Counted from the stretch's first letter, positions 15,349-24,903 are shown. The stretch: 37,356 nt of DNA from Terriglobia bacterium (GCA_020073105.1 JAIQFW010000010.1:1-37356); one strand, 5' to 3'. Numbers and translations are program-made. The notes: generated by a model not told the origin, from the sequence alone.

Positions 15349-16782
15349 CTACTGCAATCCTAGACTGGCGCGCCACGCTTGGGTCGCCAGGTAGGTGTCG
15401 AGGCGACCGTTTCCCATGTCAGGGTCCGGAATCTCATGGGCGTTCGCCAACGCATTTGCCGCCTGAGGTTCCAAGCTGGAGCTTGACAGGGAACCCAGAA
15501 GCGAGCCAAGCAATCCACTCGAGCAAGATTGGCTGTTGTATGCCGAGACCAGCAGGGCGGTCGTGCCGGAAACCAAGGGTGCGCTAAACGAGGTACCCCA
15601 GCCCGCTGCGTAGGTTCCAAAGGGATAGGTGGTCATTACACCTTCACCCGGGGCAGCCAGCCATACCGGCGGTGCTCCGTAGTTGGAGAAGGTCGAAGGA
15701 ATGTCGCTGTTGCTGGTAGAAGCCACGTCGATCACACCTTTGAGGGCCGCGGGATAAACGATGGCCTTCTCGCCGCTGTTTCCCGCCGCGGCTACGCAGA
15801 TCACGCCGTTTGCGGTGGCGTAATTCACGGCATTGGCGAGCTCCTGCGAGTAGCTGGTGTAGTTGAAGCTCATGTTGATGACCTTGGCGCCGTGCCCAAC
15901 CGCGTAGTAGATCGCGCGCAAGATGTCAGAGTTATAGCCACTTCCGTCCGCTTGGAAGGATTTGAGCGGCATGATTTTGGCTTGGGGAGCAACCAGGTGA
16001 ATGATGCCGGCGGTCATCGTGCCATGGCCGAAGGCCGCGTATTGAGGATTTCCGTCCAACACAGCAACGGTGGACTGGTCCAGGACCGCAACCGTCGATT
16101 GGCTGACTTGTGCGGTCGCGGTTCCGTCCAGTACCGCTACCGTGGACTGGCTCACATCCGACATTTCGGAGCCGCCATTCTGGTTACGAGTGAAATCGTA
16201 CCCGGCGAGCAGAGAGCTTTTCAGGACGGGGTGAGCCGGATCCACACCGGTATCGATGTCCGCGACGACCACTCCGGACCCGGCGGTGCTGAATGTGGAG
16301 TGGGTTGTGTTCGTCCGGATGAGCGTGTTGCCCGGCTGAAAAACGTAGCCGTGCCAAACTGTCGTTCCGTAATAAGTGAACGGCTTCCTGTCGGTCAGAT
16401 ATGCCGGGGCAGCTCCGGCGGTCGCACCTTCTGTTTGGACAATCTGGTCGATCTCAATCGTGACCAGACCCAGGACGGAAATATTCAGCAGCAACTGGGA
16501 GGTGACCGGGTCGAGCAGCGCCGGAGTCTCAATCATGAAGAGCTGCCCCTGAGGATCACCCAATCCTTCGACGGTGGAGCAGCCGAGCAGGGCGCAGAGG
16601 TTCAGAATGCCCGTCACGCCGAGGCTGTCTCTCACGACCAGCCGCGTTTGTCCGGCCGCAGTCGAGCTCTGTGCGATTACGCTGTGAGCCCCAAAACACA
16701 GGAGCAGCAGCAGAACGAAGCAGACGCGGAAGGTCCGGAAATGATGTACCGGATTGCCGGTCGCAGATCGATTGGTTTCCAT
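15349..16782 (-). CDS. Secreted S8 (subtilisin-like) serine peptidase with QSTVAVLD repeats
   Basis: The 477-residue preproprotein has a signal peptide (RVCFVLLLLLCFGAHSVIAQ) and a propeptide-like segment to about residue 150. The peptidase domain carries Asp177 (VADIDTGVD), His253 (FGHGTMTAGI) and Ser398 (GTSFSAPLVSG), all intact. Between Asp and His, three copies of QSTVAVLD are inserted, two of them in tandem; this is not part of the standard fold. The start at 16782 has GAGGGG 5 bases upstream; the frame extends further but the preceding residues are not signal-like. Exported location is inferred. It follows the anti-sigma-like gene by about 130 bases and precedes the HD-GYP gene. It may generate or process extracytoplasmic peptides that the upstream ABC transporter imports (hypothesis). 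Confidence 0.92.
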   Translation of the reverse strand: METNRSATGNPVHHFRTFRVCFVLLLLLCFGAHSVIAQSSTAAGQTRLVVRDSLGVTGILNLCALLGCSTVEGLGDPQGQLFMIETPALLDPVTSQLLLNISVLGLVTIEIDQIVQTEGATAGAAPAYLTDRKPFTYYGTTVWHGYVFQPGNTLIRTNTTHSTFSTAGSGVVVADIDTGVDPAHPVLKSSLLAGYDFTRNQNGGSEMSDVSQSTVAVLDGTATAQVSQSTVAVLDQSTVAVLDGNPQYAAFGHGTMTAGIIHLVAPQAKIMPLKSFQADGSGYNSDILRAIYYAVGHGAKVINMSFNYTSYSQELANAVNYATANGVICVAAAGNSGEKAIVYPAALKGVIDVASTSNSDIPSTFSNYGAPPVWLAAPGEGVMTTYPFGTYAAGWGTSFSAPLVSGTTALLVSAYNSQSCSSGLLGSLLGSLSSSSLEPQAANALANAHEIPDPDMGNGRLDTYLATQAWRASLGLQ

Positions 16783-16915
16783 TGGTTCCCCTCTAACCCG
16801 GCCGTGCAGGTGTGTCTTTGCTTCGGTCGAGTCTACGAAAAAGTTGAGATTCGCAACACTTACACCGGTAATTCGCATGCGATTACCTTCAGGGCACTGG
16901 CCAAGAAGCGGTCGC

Positions 16916-17542
16916 CTAGTCCAAGTCTTTGCGTATCAACGGCTTAGCCTGAACACCATAGAGGGGGAGGACAACTTCGTTGACTTCATCGCGGCTGATC
17001 GAAAGGCAAAGGCCGCCGGCAGCCTCAAACTCGAACTGAAACTCACCGAACTCGTTCGTGGAAGTCTGGGCCACAGGCAGCCTTCCCTCCTGTAAGCGAA
17101 CTGCTACTCCTTGTGCCACGCGGTCGGTCCCTGCCCGGTTCAGGACCTGCCCAACCAGGTGGGCACGAGTTGGCTCGGCCCGCGGTTCGAGGCGAAGATC
17201 GATGTAATAGTCATTGGTTTCAAACAGGAACTGTCGGGCCGTGACCGAACCCCGGATTCCCGCCGTTACTGGCTGAAGCATGGAATCAAAGACCAGGCGG
17301 ACGCCCCGGCTGACTATCGGGCCAATGGCGGCAAACTGGCTCCTGACGACGTGAACTGCGTCGTCGGGCGGCGCGAAAGTAGCTTCAGCGTCCGCGATGG
17401 AAAGCACCCCCTGCCAGGTCCGCAGCGTGTCTGAGCATTTCCTGCAACCACTATCGATGTGTTGTTGCATTGCCATTCGTGTTCTCGGTAACTTCGGGGT
17501 TCGCACAAAATCTATCCACTGCATGTCGCTGAAATGCTTCAC
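16916..17542 (-). CDS. Zinc-finger anti-sigma-like protein with carboxypeptidase-regulatory-like domain
   Basis: This 208-residue cytoplasmic-looking protein starts at GTG 17542. The homologue at 30,258 begins at the same point (EHFSIQDWIDFAR against KHFSDMQWIDFVR), fixing the start. Residues about 28-36 form H-x4-C-x2-C (HIDSGCRKC), like the zinc motif of many anti-sigma factors. The C-terminal 80 residues resemble an Ig-like carboxypeptidase-regulatory fold (LVGQVLNRAG, then NEFGEFQFEFE). No clear membrane helix is present. It follows TPR-CHAT by 123 bases. Because both copies lie next to a sigma gene of the same subfamily, an anti-sigma role is likely. That the CHAT protease cleaves it is my hypothesis. 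Confidence 0.7.
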   Translation of the reverse strand: MKHFSDMQWIDFVRTPKLPRTRMAMQQHIDSGCRKCSDTLRTWQGVLSIADAEATFAPPDDAVHVVRSQFAAIGPIVSRGVRLVFDSMLQPVTAGIRGSVTARQFLFETNDYYIDLRLEPRAEPTRAHLVGQVLNRAGTDRVAQGVAVRLQEGRLPVAQTSTNEFGEFQFEFEAAGGLCLSISRDEVNEVVLPLYGVQAKPLIRKDLD

Positions 17543-17665
17543 AGTTACCCCGCCTGGGAGCGAACCAGAACCTGACAGCGGTCACTCCAGCATTTTCTAA
17601 TCCTCGTGGAATAAGGGCAGGAACCCCGGCGAAAAATATAGGGCAGAGAGGAAAAATTTCGAGGC

Positions 17666-20530
17666 TTAGATCTTCCCCACGAGGACGAATGGAGCCCACT
17701 GATAACAATGGGGATAACGGGATCGCAGCTCTATCATGGCTTGCTTCAGTGCGATAGCATTGGTTTTCCCCTCTTGCAGCAGCCTGTAGAAAACAGCCAT
17801 GAACTCAGCCGTGCTTTTGTCGTGTACATCCCAGAGACTGAGTACCAAGGATTGCGCCCCGGCATGAAGCAGTCCGCGCGCAAGGCCAATTAGCTCATCG
17901 CCTGCCGCCACCACATTGAGACCGGTGGAGCATCCGCTCAAGGTGATTAACTCGACCGGCAGTTTGAGTTGGTAGAGATCAAACAGACTGAGGAAAGAAT
18001 CTCCGAGCCGAATGGCCGAGAACATCGGATTGTCCTGGCGAAAGCGGCCGTGCGTGGCGATGTGAATGACACGGCTGGTTGGCCCTTTGCTGCGCAAGAT
18101 TTGTTCACTGGCATCCGGACCGACGAACAACTCCGACCGGTCGAGAACATTGTTGAGCGCCTGGACCTCATCCAGAATTGCCGGGGCCTGGGGGTCCGGG
18201 ATGCCAAGGATCAGCGAGGTTCCGGTGGAATTCGTGGTTCTCGTCTGGCAAAGCGCAAAGATGCTGGCGCTGGGTGAATAAGAGAGCGTATAGCGGTCAA
18301 TCAAGTGTTGGGAACCGTCGTAGAGCGCATGGAACGGAACATAATGAAGCAAGCCGTGGGGCACGAAAACTAAATGACTGGCCTTCAGCTGGGGGGCAAC
18401 GGGCGCAATGAGTTCGCTATAGAGTTCCCTCAGGTGTGCCTGTGCCGCCTGGGCCAGAGAATCGTGGAAGGTCTCGAGGTATTGCGGATTCAGATGAAAC
18501 TTAGAAAGCTGAAACTGCAGCAGACGCAGTACATTGGCCACTCTGGTTTCCAGCGTGACGGGAAGAATCTCCAGGGTTTGTGGTCCGAGCAGGCAGACCA
18601 GGATGCGGTCGCGGACGCGGAAGTACTCTACCAGCAGAGTGTCCGCGGGAATCGTGGCGCGGATGCTGGCCATGGGAAGGTGGCTGGGCATCTGCAATCC
18701 GGCCTGGGTCGCGTCGGTAGGGGTCGCCTCCTGCAGGACGCGGACCAGCTCTTTTTCGCGCTGCCGCGCTTGTTTTTGAAGAGTTGCGATCCGTCCCTGA
18801 GAGTGCCGCTCCGGTTGAAGCTGTTCCCGTTCGATCAGGTTGTAGTACCAGTTCAGTTCCTCCCGCAAGTTCCGGATTGAACTCACCAGTTCGCTCTGGC
18901 CGGGAACATTTTCGGCGAGCGCCGGTGCTGGGCTGACGAACAGGTCCATCAAGCTGCGAGACTTGGCCTGCTCAATGTAGGTGAATGCCTCCTCGGATGC
19001 GGCCCGATCCTCCGGGCGAGCGAGACAGAGTTCAACCAGGTTCTCGTACACTTCCAGGCGGTTCTTGATGAAGGCAATTTTCAGCTCTTCTCCCCGCAGG
19101 TTGCCGCGAAGCTTCTCCAGGGCGTCACGCGCATTCTGATACGAGGCGTAGGATTGCTCGCGATCTCCTCTTACCGAGTAGACATTCCCCAGCAGCAGGT
19201 GCGCCTGATAAGTCAAGACGGGGGAGTCGAGTTCCGGAACTGCCAGGAGCGCGGCGTTGACGTGTTCGAAGGCCTGGTCGGCGTTATCCGTCCGCAGGGC
19301 GATTCGTGTCAGCAAGAGCTGGGCCAGCACAGCCTTGCTCGCCAGGTTCAGAGCGCAAAACGACTCCAGTGCCTCGCTGCAGTGGCGCCGTGCCTCGAAT
19401 AGCCGGCCCTCATTGAAAAATACCAAGGCCCGGTACAGATCGATGAGAGACGGCCAGACCTGGTTTTTCTCCTTAAGGAACATTTCCCGGGCCTGCGAAA
19501 AGAGCTTGAGCCCTTCAAAGCCGTGCCCCTGCTGGCTTGCCGCCATCGCCGAAAAGGCGAGGCACTTGGCGCTTTCATATCCCATGCCCAGCTTACGAAA
19601 GCCTTCATGGCCCTGTTGGGCAAGTTCCCCCGCCTCCGAGCTGAGGTTCAACTCCAGATAGAGCTCAGCCAGATCCAGGTTGCACAGGGCGTAGTGGTAG
19701 GCATCGCCCGTCCTCTTGGCATTCAGGCGCGTAGCTCGAAGCATTTCAATGGCCCGGCTATACTCACCTCGCTGGTAGTGAAGATAAGCAATGTTGTAGT
19801 CTGCCTGCGTGACCAGTGTGGTCATTCCATGCTCTGCACAGAACTGGCGGGCTTTCTGGTAGGAGTCCAGGGCCATCGAAAATCTATGCAGGCTGATGTA
19901 GCAGGTGGCGATGTTGCTGAGGACTGCCGCAATTCCTTCTGGATCCTGCTGCGCAGGCAGCCCCTGATACGCGCGCTCGTAGCAAGCCAGGGCGTCCCCA
20001 AAGCGGTCTTGCCGGTAGTAAATGTTGCCGATGTTGATGTCCAGGCGAGCCAGCCGCCATGTGTTTCCTTCATCCGCGAAGATCTTCCGCGCACGTTCCC
20101 CTGCGGCGAAAGCACGGTTGTACTCACCCATGAGGAGCATCGGCTGGATCGATCCACTCAGCGTACGCGCCGCTTCATGGGTGTCCCCGGCAGCGTCGAA
20201 GAGAGCGACAGCCTGCTCATGAAGATCCACTGCGGAGGCGTGCTCCCCCTTTGCGTAAAGAGCATTTGCCTTGGCGCGCATGGCCCGCGCCAGGGCTGGC
20301 TTATCGTCGAGTTTGTGGGCAATGCTCAGGGCGGCGTCGGCCATGCGGAGCGCCTGCTGAACGTCCACCCGGACTTGCTCTCGGACCCGGTCGGTGAGTT
20401 CGGTGACGACCGCGGAGCGAAGCAGGGAACGATTGCGCGACAGGAACGCTGCTCGCCGGGCCTCGTCATCGAGAGCCAAGAGCTTTTCTAGAGCCAGTGG
20501 CTTGTCGGGTGGACGACGCGGCGCGCTCAC
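17666..20530 (-). CDS. TPR-CHAT caspase-like protease
   Basis: The 954-residue protein has a long array of about ten tetratricopeptide-type helical pairs (residues about 40-480; for example NIGNIYYRQDRFGDALACYE and NIAYLHYQRGEYSRAIEML), a coiled-coil linker (about 560-620) and a C-terminal CHAT domain. The dyad is intact: His827 in HIATHGRF and Cys867 in LSGCSTGL. I choose GTG 20530, which overlaps the sigma stop as GTGA and has GAAAGG upstream; an ATG at 20575 would give a 49-base overlap. TPR-CHAT proteases are activated by partner binding, as in Craspase, where the partner is gRAMP and the target is Csx30, an inhibitor of a sigma factor. Here it is coupled to a sigma gene and followed by a zinc-finger regulator, with no CRISPR genes. 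Activation by peptide or protein binding to the TPRs is inference. Confidence 0.93.
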   Translation of the reverse strand: MSAPRRPPDKPLALEKLLALDDEARRAAFLSRNRSLLRSAVVTELTDRVREQVRVDVQQALRMADAALSIAHKLDDKPALARAMRAKANALYAKGEHASAVDLHEQAVALFDAAGDTHEAARTLSGSIQPMLLMGEYNRAFAAGERARKIFADEGNTWRLARLDINIGNIYYRQDRFGDALACYERAYQGLPAQQDPEGIAAVLSNIATCYISLHRFSMALDSYQKARQFCAEHGMTTLVTQADYNIAYLHYQRGEYSRAIEMLRATRLNAKRTGDAYHYALCNLDLAELYLELNLSSEAGELAQQGHEGFRKLGMGYESAKCLAFSAMAASQQGHGFEGLKLFSQAREMFLKEKNQVWPSLIDLYRALVFFNEGRLFEARRHCSEALESFCALNLASKAVLAQLLLTRIALRTDNADQAFEHVNAALLAVPELDSPVLTYQAHLLLGNVYSVRGDREQSYASYQNARDALEKLRGNLRGEELKIAFIKNRLEVYENLVELCLARPEDRAASEEAFTYIEQAKSRSLMDLFVSPAPALAENVPGQSELVSSIRNLREELNWYYNLIEREQLQPERHSQGRIATLQKQARQREKELVRVLQEATPTDATQAGLQMPSHLPMASIRATIPADTLLVEYFRVRDRILVCLLGPQTLEILPVTLETRVANVLRLLQFQLSKFHLNPQYLETFHDSLAQAAQAHLRELYSELIAPVAPQLKASHLVFVPHGLLHYVPFHALYDGSQHLIDRYTLSYSPSASIFALCQTRTTNSTGTSLILGIPDPQAPAILDEVQALNNVLDRSELFVGPDASEQILRSKGPTSRVIHIATHGRFRQDNPMFSAIRLGDSFLSLFDLYQLKLPVELITLSGCSTGLNVVAAGDELIGLARGLLHAGAQSLVLSLWDVHDKSTAEFMAVFYRLLQEGKTNAIALKQAMIELRSRYPHCYQWAPFVLVGKI

Positions 20531-21111
20531 TTGAAGCCTTTCTCTTCCAGCAACTGGCGTAGTTTCTTCAGGCATCTTCCCCGGATAAAGCCGACAGAAC
20601 CGGTGGCCAGCTGAAGTTCCTTCGCCACCTCCTCATAGGGACGGGGCGGATCCTCAAAAAACAGCATAGTGACCATCTGGTTGCATCGCGGCGGAAGGGC
20701 AGAAATCGCTTCCCGCACACCCTGTTCGCGCTGGATCTGATAGAACACCTTCTCCGGCAATTCTTCAGGACTGCCTTCCAGTCTCTCCTCCATATCCTGG
20801 GCATCGCCGAGAAGATCCAAACGATCTTTTTTCCAGCGCAGGCATTGGTGATAGCTGGTCTGCATCAGCCATTTGGGCAGAGCTTTCGGCTCACGCAGCT
20901 TGGGCAATCCTGCGAGCAATTCGACGCACACTGCCTGGAAAATATCGGCGGCTTCGTCACGGGTCAGACCAAACTTGATGGGAATGGAGAAGATGAGATT
21001 TTTGTATTTCTCAATTAAAGCAAACCAAGCATCTTGATTGCCCTTGCAGCACTCGCGAATCAGCCGCTCGTCCGGCCAAGCCAATCGCCGGACGGCGCTT
21101 CCCAGACTCAC
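20527..21111 (-). CDS. ECF-like sigma-70 family factor coupled to TPR-CHAT
   Basis: The 194-residue protein has region 2 (RLIRECCKGNQDAWFALIEK, ADIFQAVCVELLAGLPKLRE, KWLMQTSYHQCLRWK) and region 4 (ISALPPRCNQMVTMLFF, EEVAKELQLATGSVGFIRGR). The DNA-binding helix ends in RCLKKLRQLLEE. It is closely similar along its length to the sigma at 29,499. Its GTG start overlaps the stop of the peptide-binding protein as GTGA, and its own TGA overlaps the CHAT GTG. Double coupling predicts matched synthesis of transporter, sigma and protease. I cannot assign an ECF group. Confidence 0.9.
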   Translation of the reverse strand: MSLGSAVRRLAWPDERLIRECCKGNQDAWFALIEKYKNLIFSIPIKFGLTRDEAADIFQAVCVELLAGLPKLREPKALPKWLMQTSYHQCLRWKKDRLDLLGDAQDMEERLEGSPEELPEKVFYQIQREQGVREAISALPPRCNQMVTMLFFEDPPRPYEEVAKELQLATGSVGFIRGRCLKKLRQLLEEKGFK

Positions 21112-22883
21112 GGTTTTTCACCGGGGCGAGCTCCGTTCCCGGGGATGAAATAGAGCTGCTCAACATTCCACAAGGTATTTGGGTCCAGGATCGCCGGTTT
21201 GAAATTGCCCAGATTCTTCCTGGCGCCTACCAGAATGTTGGGCGTAGCCAGAAAGACGAACGGAACATTGGCCGCGATGATCTCCTGCGCCTGGTCATAG
21301 AGGTGTTTGCGCTCTTTATACTTGAGCTGTACCATCTGCTTCTGCATGAGCTGATCGATCAGCGCCTCCCAGTCGGTCGCAGGTCTGGCTTCGCCCAGGC
21401 GCCAGAGATGCGTGCCTCCATTGGACAGCCATACATTCATCTCCGGGTTTGGATCAGCATCGCCGCCGCCCAGCGCCATAATGCTGGCCTCGTAATCATA
21501 GGTCTGAAAGACCCGGTCAAGGAGCGCCCGGAACTCCAACGGAACCACGTGCACGTTCATCCCAAGTTTGCCCAGGTCGTCCTGAATCAGGGTCGCCATC
21601 TTCATGCGCTGAGCATTCGACGTGCTGGTGATGACTGAAAACTCCACAGCGACGCCCTGCCGATCGATCAGCTGTCCGTCACTGCGCCAGGAAAACCCTT
21701 CAGATTTAAGCAGTTCGCGGGCCCGGTCAAGAGAGTACGGAGTGTGGGGCAGCATTTGGTCAGTCCACAACTTGTTTGACGGACTCACATTGCCCCAGAG
21801 CGCGGCTCCATGTCCGGTGTAGACCAGCTTCACGATGGAGTCGCGGTCAATGGCGGAGGATACTGCCTGACGAAATTTCACAGCCTGAAACCACGCCTGT
21901 TTGGCTGCGATGCTGTCGAGGTTCTTCGACCTGAGATCGTTGAGATTGAATACTAGGAAGTCGTACTCGAGGCTTGGCCCCAGGTCAAAGAAGTCCGTCC
22001 CACGAGTCGCCACATCTTTGGAAAGCAGCGCGTAGTTTTCAGCGCTGAGGCGGCTGATGATGTCGGTCTCACCAGCCTGGAAACGAATGGCCTGCGCATC
22101 TTCGTTCCCCACAAACAGAAACACCAACTCGTCGAGGTAGGGAAGGCGATTCTTGCTCCGGTCAGCCTTCCAGTAGAAGGGGTTCCGCTCCAGGACGATT
22201 CTCTGGCCGGGAATGTACTGCTTTACCCGGAAGGGTCCCATGCCTGCAATCTCGGCGGGCGGGGTGTTCAAGGTCAACGCCTGAGCAAACTGGCCTGCTT
22301 TGTAGGGCCTTTCCAGGAGGTGCCGCGGCATCATGGCCAAGCTGTCGAAGATTCGCTCGGCGGCCGCATACGGTTGCGCCAGCGTGAAACGCACGCTGTA
22401 TTGATCAATCTTCTGCACCTTGATCGGCTTTCCGCCCACAACCAGCAAGTCGCGCTGCGGGGAATGGACGTTCTCGTCGAGGTAAACCTGAAAGGAGAAG
22501 ACCACATCGTCGGCGTCAAAAGGTTGACCATCTGAGAATCGCAGACCATGACGCAGCTTGACGGTGAATACACGGCCATCGTTGGACACACTCCAAGCTT
22601 TGGCCAATGCCGGCTCCGTATTCTGAGTCCACCGGTTGATGTGAATCAGATCCGCTGTCAGCCGGCCGATGACTTCACGCGAAGGCGCATCCGCTGCTGT
22701 GACCGGATTCAGCGTCTTGGGCTCACTCCGTTGTGCCAACACCAGCGTGCCACCATAACGACCGATCTGGTTGTCCGTCACTAGCAGATCTTCGCCATGT
22801 TGGGGCGGCTGGGGAGCAGAGGAAGCGAAACAAGCATGGCCGCAGGCCAGCAGAAGGGTGGCAAAACAACCCCAACGATGCAT
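21108..22883 (-). CDS. Peptide ABC transporter substrate-binding protein (SBP_bac_5)
   Basis: The 591-residue protein belongs to the oligopeptide/dipeptide-binding family. It has an N-terminal export signal (TLLLAC at residues 9-14 may be a lipobox, otherwise Sec cleavage after ASSA). Family features include GGTLVLAQRSEPKTLNPVTA, LRHGLRFSDGQPFDADDVVFS, GMGPFRVKQYIPGQRIVLERN, FRQAVSSAIDRDSIV and a C-terminal receptor lobe. It should capture peptides in the periplasm and deliver them to the two permeases. It lies 23 bases after the permease gene. Its TGA overlaps the sigma GTG, a rare direct link of a nutrient transporter to a sigma factor. Confidence 0.92.
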   Translation of the reverse strand: MHRWGCFATLLLACGHACFASSAPQPPQHGEDLLVTDNQIGRYGGTLVLAQRSEPKTLNPVTAADAPSREVIGRLTADLIHINRWTQNTEPALAKAWSVSNDGRVFTVKLRHGLRFSDGQPFDADDVVFSFQVYLDENVHSPQRDLLVVGGKPIKVQKIDQYSVRFTLAQPYAAAERIFDSLAMMPRHLLERPYKAGQFAQALTLNTPPAEIAGMGPFRVKQYIPGQRIVLERNPFYWKADRSKNRLPYLDELVFLFVGNEDAQAIRFQAGETDIISRLSAENYALLSKDVATRGTDFFDLGPSLEYDFLVFNLNDLRSKNLDSIAAKQAWFQAVKFRQAVSSAIDRDSIVKLVYTGHGAALWGNVSPSNKLWTDQMLPHTPYSLDRARELLKSEGFSWRSDGQLIDRQGVAVEFSVITSTSNAQRMKMATLIQDDLGKLGMNVHVVPLEFRALLDRVFQTYDYEASIMALGGGDADPNPEMNVWLSNGGTHLWRLGEARPATDWEALIDQLMQKQMVQLKYKERKHLYDQAQEIIAANVPFVFLATPNILVGARKNLGNFKPAILDPNTLWNVEQLYFIPGNGARPGEKP

Positions 22884-22906
22884 AGAGATACCCGGCGGCT
22901 CAACTT

Positions 22907-23938
22907 TCAGATTGAGTCAGATTGTAACCGTTCATGAATCGCATTCGCTACCTTGAGGTAACCAAGAGAGATAATTACCAGCGCCAAGGCCGGTGCAAAC
23001 ATCCACCAGTAGGAAGCCAGCACGTTATATTGCTGCAGGTTCGCCAGCAAGTTCCCCCAGCTGGACACGGGCTCGCTTACTCCCAACCCAAGAAATGACA
23101 GCGTGACCTCCGCCACTATGTATTGGGGCACAAGCAGTGCGGCCTGGGTGAGCAGGACGCCGTATGTGTGGGGTAGAACGTGGCGGCGGAGAATGTAAGA
23201 GTCTGTTGCCCCGAAGCCCCGGCTGGCAGTTACATATTTTCGACCCTTCGCACTGAGGACAATGCCTCGAACCAGCCGCGCAGGGCGCGCCCAGCCGATC
23301 GTTCCAATCACCGCCACCAACAGAAAGAACGTCTGCGTCGGGCTGATGTGCAACGGCAAGAATGAGCGCACAGCCAGCAGCAGATAGAGCCACGGCAAAA
23401 CCAGGAACAGTTCCACCAGGCGCATAGCAGATTCGTCAATCCAGCTTCCATAGAATCCCGAGATGCAACCGACCAGCAACCCCAGGAACAACGAGATTCC
23501 AGTGGCTAGGAGACCTGCAGCGAGGGAGATTTGTCCGCCATACATGATTCTCGAGAACTGGTCGCGTCCGAAGCCGTCACTGCCCGCCAAGAAAATCCGC
23601 GCGGGACCCTCCACTCCAAAGAGATGAACATCGGATCGCACCAGGCCTGCAATGGTGTATTCGGGGCCACGAACAAAAAATTGCACAGGGTACTCTCTGC
23701 CGCGAGCTTCCTCGTATTCATTGAAGCCCTCGGGGCGAACTGTCCATTGGTAGATGAAAGGACGAAGGTGGAAATGTCCGCGCGCATCCGCAAAATGAAA
23801 TCGGGTGGGAGGGACGAACGGGAAATCCCGGTTCTGAGTCGCCGGGTTATAAGGTGCAATAAAGCCCGCCAGGAGTATCGCCAGGTGCAACGCCACCAGG
23901 AGCATCAGCGCGGCAACGATCTTCTGTTTCTTCCTCAT
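22907..23938 (-). CDS. Peptide ABC transporter permease (DppC/OppC type)
   Basis: The 343-residue membrane protein has an N-terminal helix (IVAALMLLVALHLAILLAGF), a periplasmic loop of about 100 residues that is longer than usual, and five further helices. The EAA-type coupling loop is ASRGFGATDSYILRRHVLPH followed by the conserved LTQAALLVPQYIVAEVTLSFLG segment and GLGVSEPVSSWG, typical of OppC. The ATG overlaps the preceding permease stop by 4 bases (ATGA). Confidence 0.92.
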   Translation of the reverse strand: MRKKQKIVAALMLLVALHLAILLAGFIAPYNPATQNRDFPFVPPTRFHFADARGHFHLRPFIYQWTVRPEGFNEYEEARGREYPVQFFVRGPEYTIAGLVRSDVHLFGVEGPARIFLAGSDGFGRDQFSRIMYGGQISLAAGLLATGISLFLGLLVGCISGFYGSWIDESAMRLVELFLVLPWLYLLLAVRSFLPLHISPTQTFFLLVAVIGTIGWARPARLVRGIVLSAKGRKYVTASRGFGATDSYILRRHVLPHTYGVLLTQAALLVPQYIVAEVTLSFLGLGVSEPVSSWGNLLANLQQYNVLASYWWMFAPALALVIISLGYLKVANAIHERLQSDSI

Positions 23939-24903
23939 ACCTTACCGAGCCTGACCCGCGGGTCCACGGCCACTAGCAAAATGTCCGCGAGGATACCCCC
24001 AAAAATCATGAAAAGTGTGGACGCCATGACCGCCCCGACCACAACATAGATGTCGCGGGCCAGGGCAGCATCGAGCAAGAGCGGTCCCAAGCCGGGCCAG
24101 CCTGTAATCACCTCTACCAGCAGCGAGCCACTCAGAAGCGCACCAACCGATAACCCCAACAAAGAACTCAAGGGGTTTGCGGCGGCCGGCAGCGCATAGC
24201 GGAATAGGAGCCTCGCGCCTCCGATGCCATGTGCACGTGCTGCCTGAACAAACGGGGCCTGCAATACTTCAATCATGCTGGCACGGATGTGCCTCACCAA
24301 AAGCGGCAGGCTGGCAAGCACAAGGGTCGTGACTGGAACAACCAGATGCAGGGCCAAGTCGAACAATTTCGCTTGTACTCCAAGGCCGCCGAAGTCCACG
24401 GAGGCCATGCCTCCCACCGGCAGGGTATGGATGCGGACCGCCCAGTAAAGAAGGACCAGGGCAATGACGAGTTCCGGCACGGAAAGAAGCAGAGACGTAC
24501 TTGCCATGCTAAGGCGGTCGTCCCATCGGCCGCGCCGGTTGGCGGTCCAAACTCCGAGTGGGACAGCGATCAGCCATGCCAACAAAGTGGCCAGCCCAGT
24601 CAAGATCAGAGTGTTGCGCGCGCGCACCAGGAGCAGACTCCTCACTGGGCAGTTGTACGCGAACGAATAACCCCATTCTCCGCGGAGAACCGACTCGACC
24701 CAGTGGCCATATCGCCACACCAGGGGCTGGTCAAATCCGTAACGGGCACGCAACCCGGCAACCGTACTCGGGGAAATCTGCGGATTGAGCTTCATTTCGT
24801 CGAAGAAGTTGCCCGGAGCCGCGGCACTCAAGGCAAAGCAGAGAATGGACACCCCGATCAGCAGCAGCAGCCCGTGAATGACGCGCCTTTCCAGGTATTT
24901 CAC
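23935..24903 (-). CDS. Peptide ABC transporter permease (DppB/OppB type)
   Basis: The 322-residue protein has six predicted helices, the OppB N-terminus (RVIHGLLLLIGVSILCFALS), LRARYGFDQPLVWRYGHW and a coupling loop QAARAHGIGGARLLFRYALP. The GTG start shares its first G with the TAG stop of the ATPase gene upstream and has GGAGG 6 bases before it. It forms the membrane channel with the next permease. Confidence 0.92.
   Translation of the reverse strand: MKYLERRVIHGLLLLIGVSILCFALSAAAPGNFFDEMKLNPQISPSTVAGLRARYGFDQPLVWRYGHWVESVLRGEWGYSFAYNCPVRSLLLVRARNTLILTGLATLLAWLIAVPLGVWTANRRGRWDDRLSMASTSLLLSVPELVIALVLLYWAVRIHTLPVGGMASVDFGGLGVQAKLFDLALHLVVPVTTLVLASLPLLVRHIRASMIEVLQAPFVQAARAHGIGGARLLFRYALPAAANPLSSLLGLSVGALLSGSLLVEVITGWPGLGPLLLDAALARDIYVVVGAVMASTLFMIFGGILADILLVAVDPRVRLGKV

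Noticed and set aside
15529-16947. 472-codon plus-strand frame opposite the subtilisin gene
   Set aside because: The subtilisin catalytic motifs on the minus strand explain the region; the antisense frame has no recognisable domain.
19523-20491. 322-codon plus-strand frame opposite TPR-CHAT
   Set aside because: Antisense shadow of the TPR array with no ribosome site or family match.
17666-21111. Type III-E CRISPR (Craspase) locus
   Set aside because: TPR-CHAT and a sigma gene are present, but there is no gRAMP (fused Cas7-11), no Cas1/Cas2 and no repeat-spacer array in the window.
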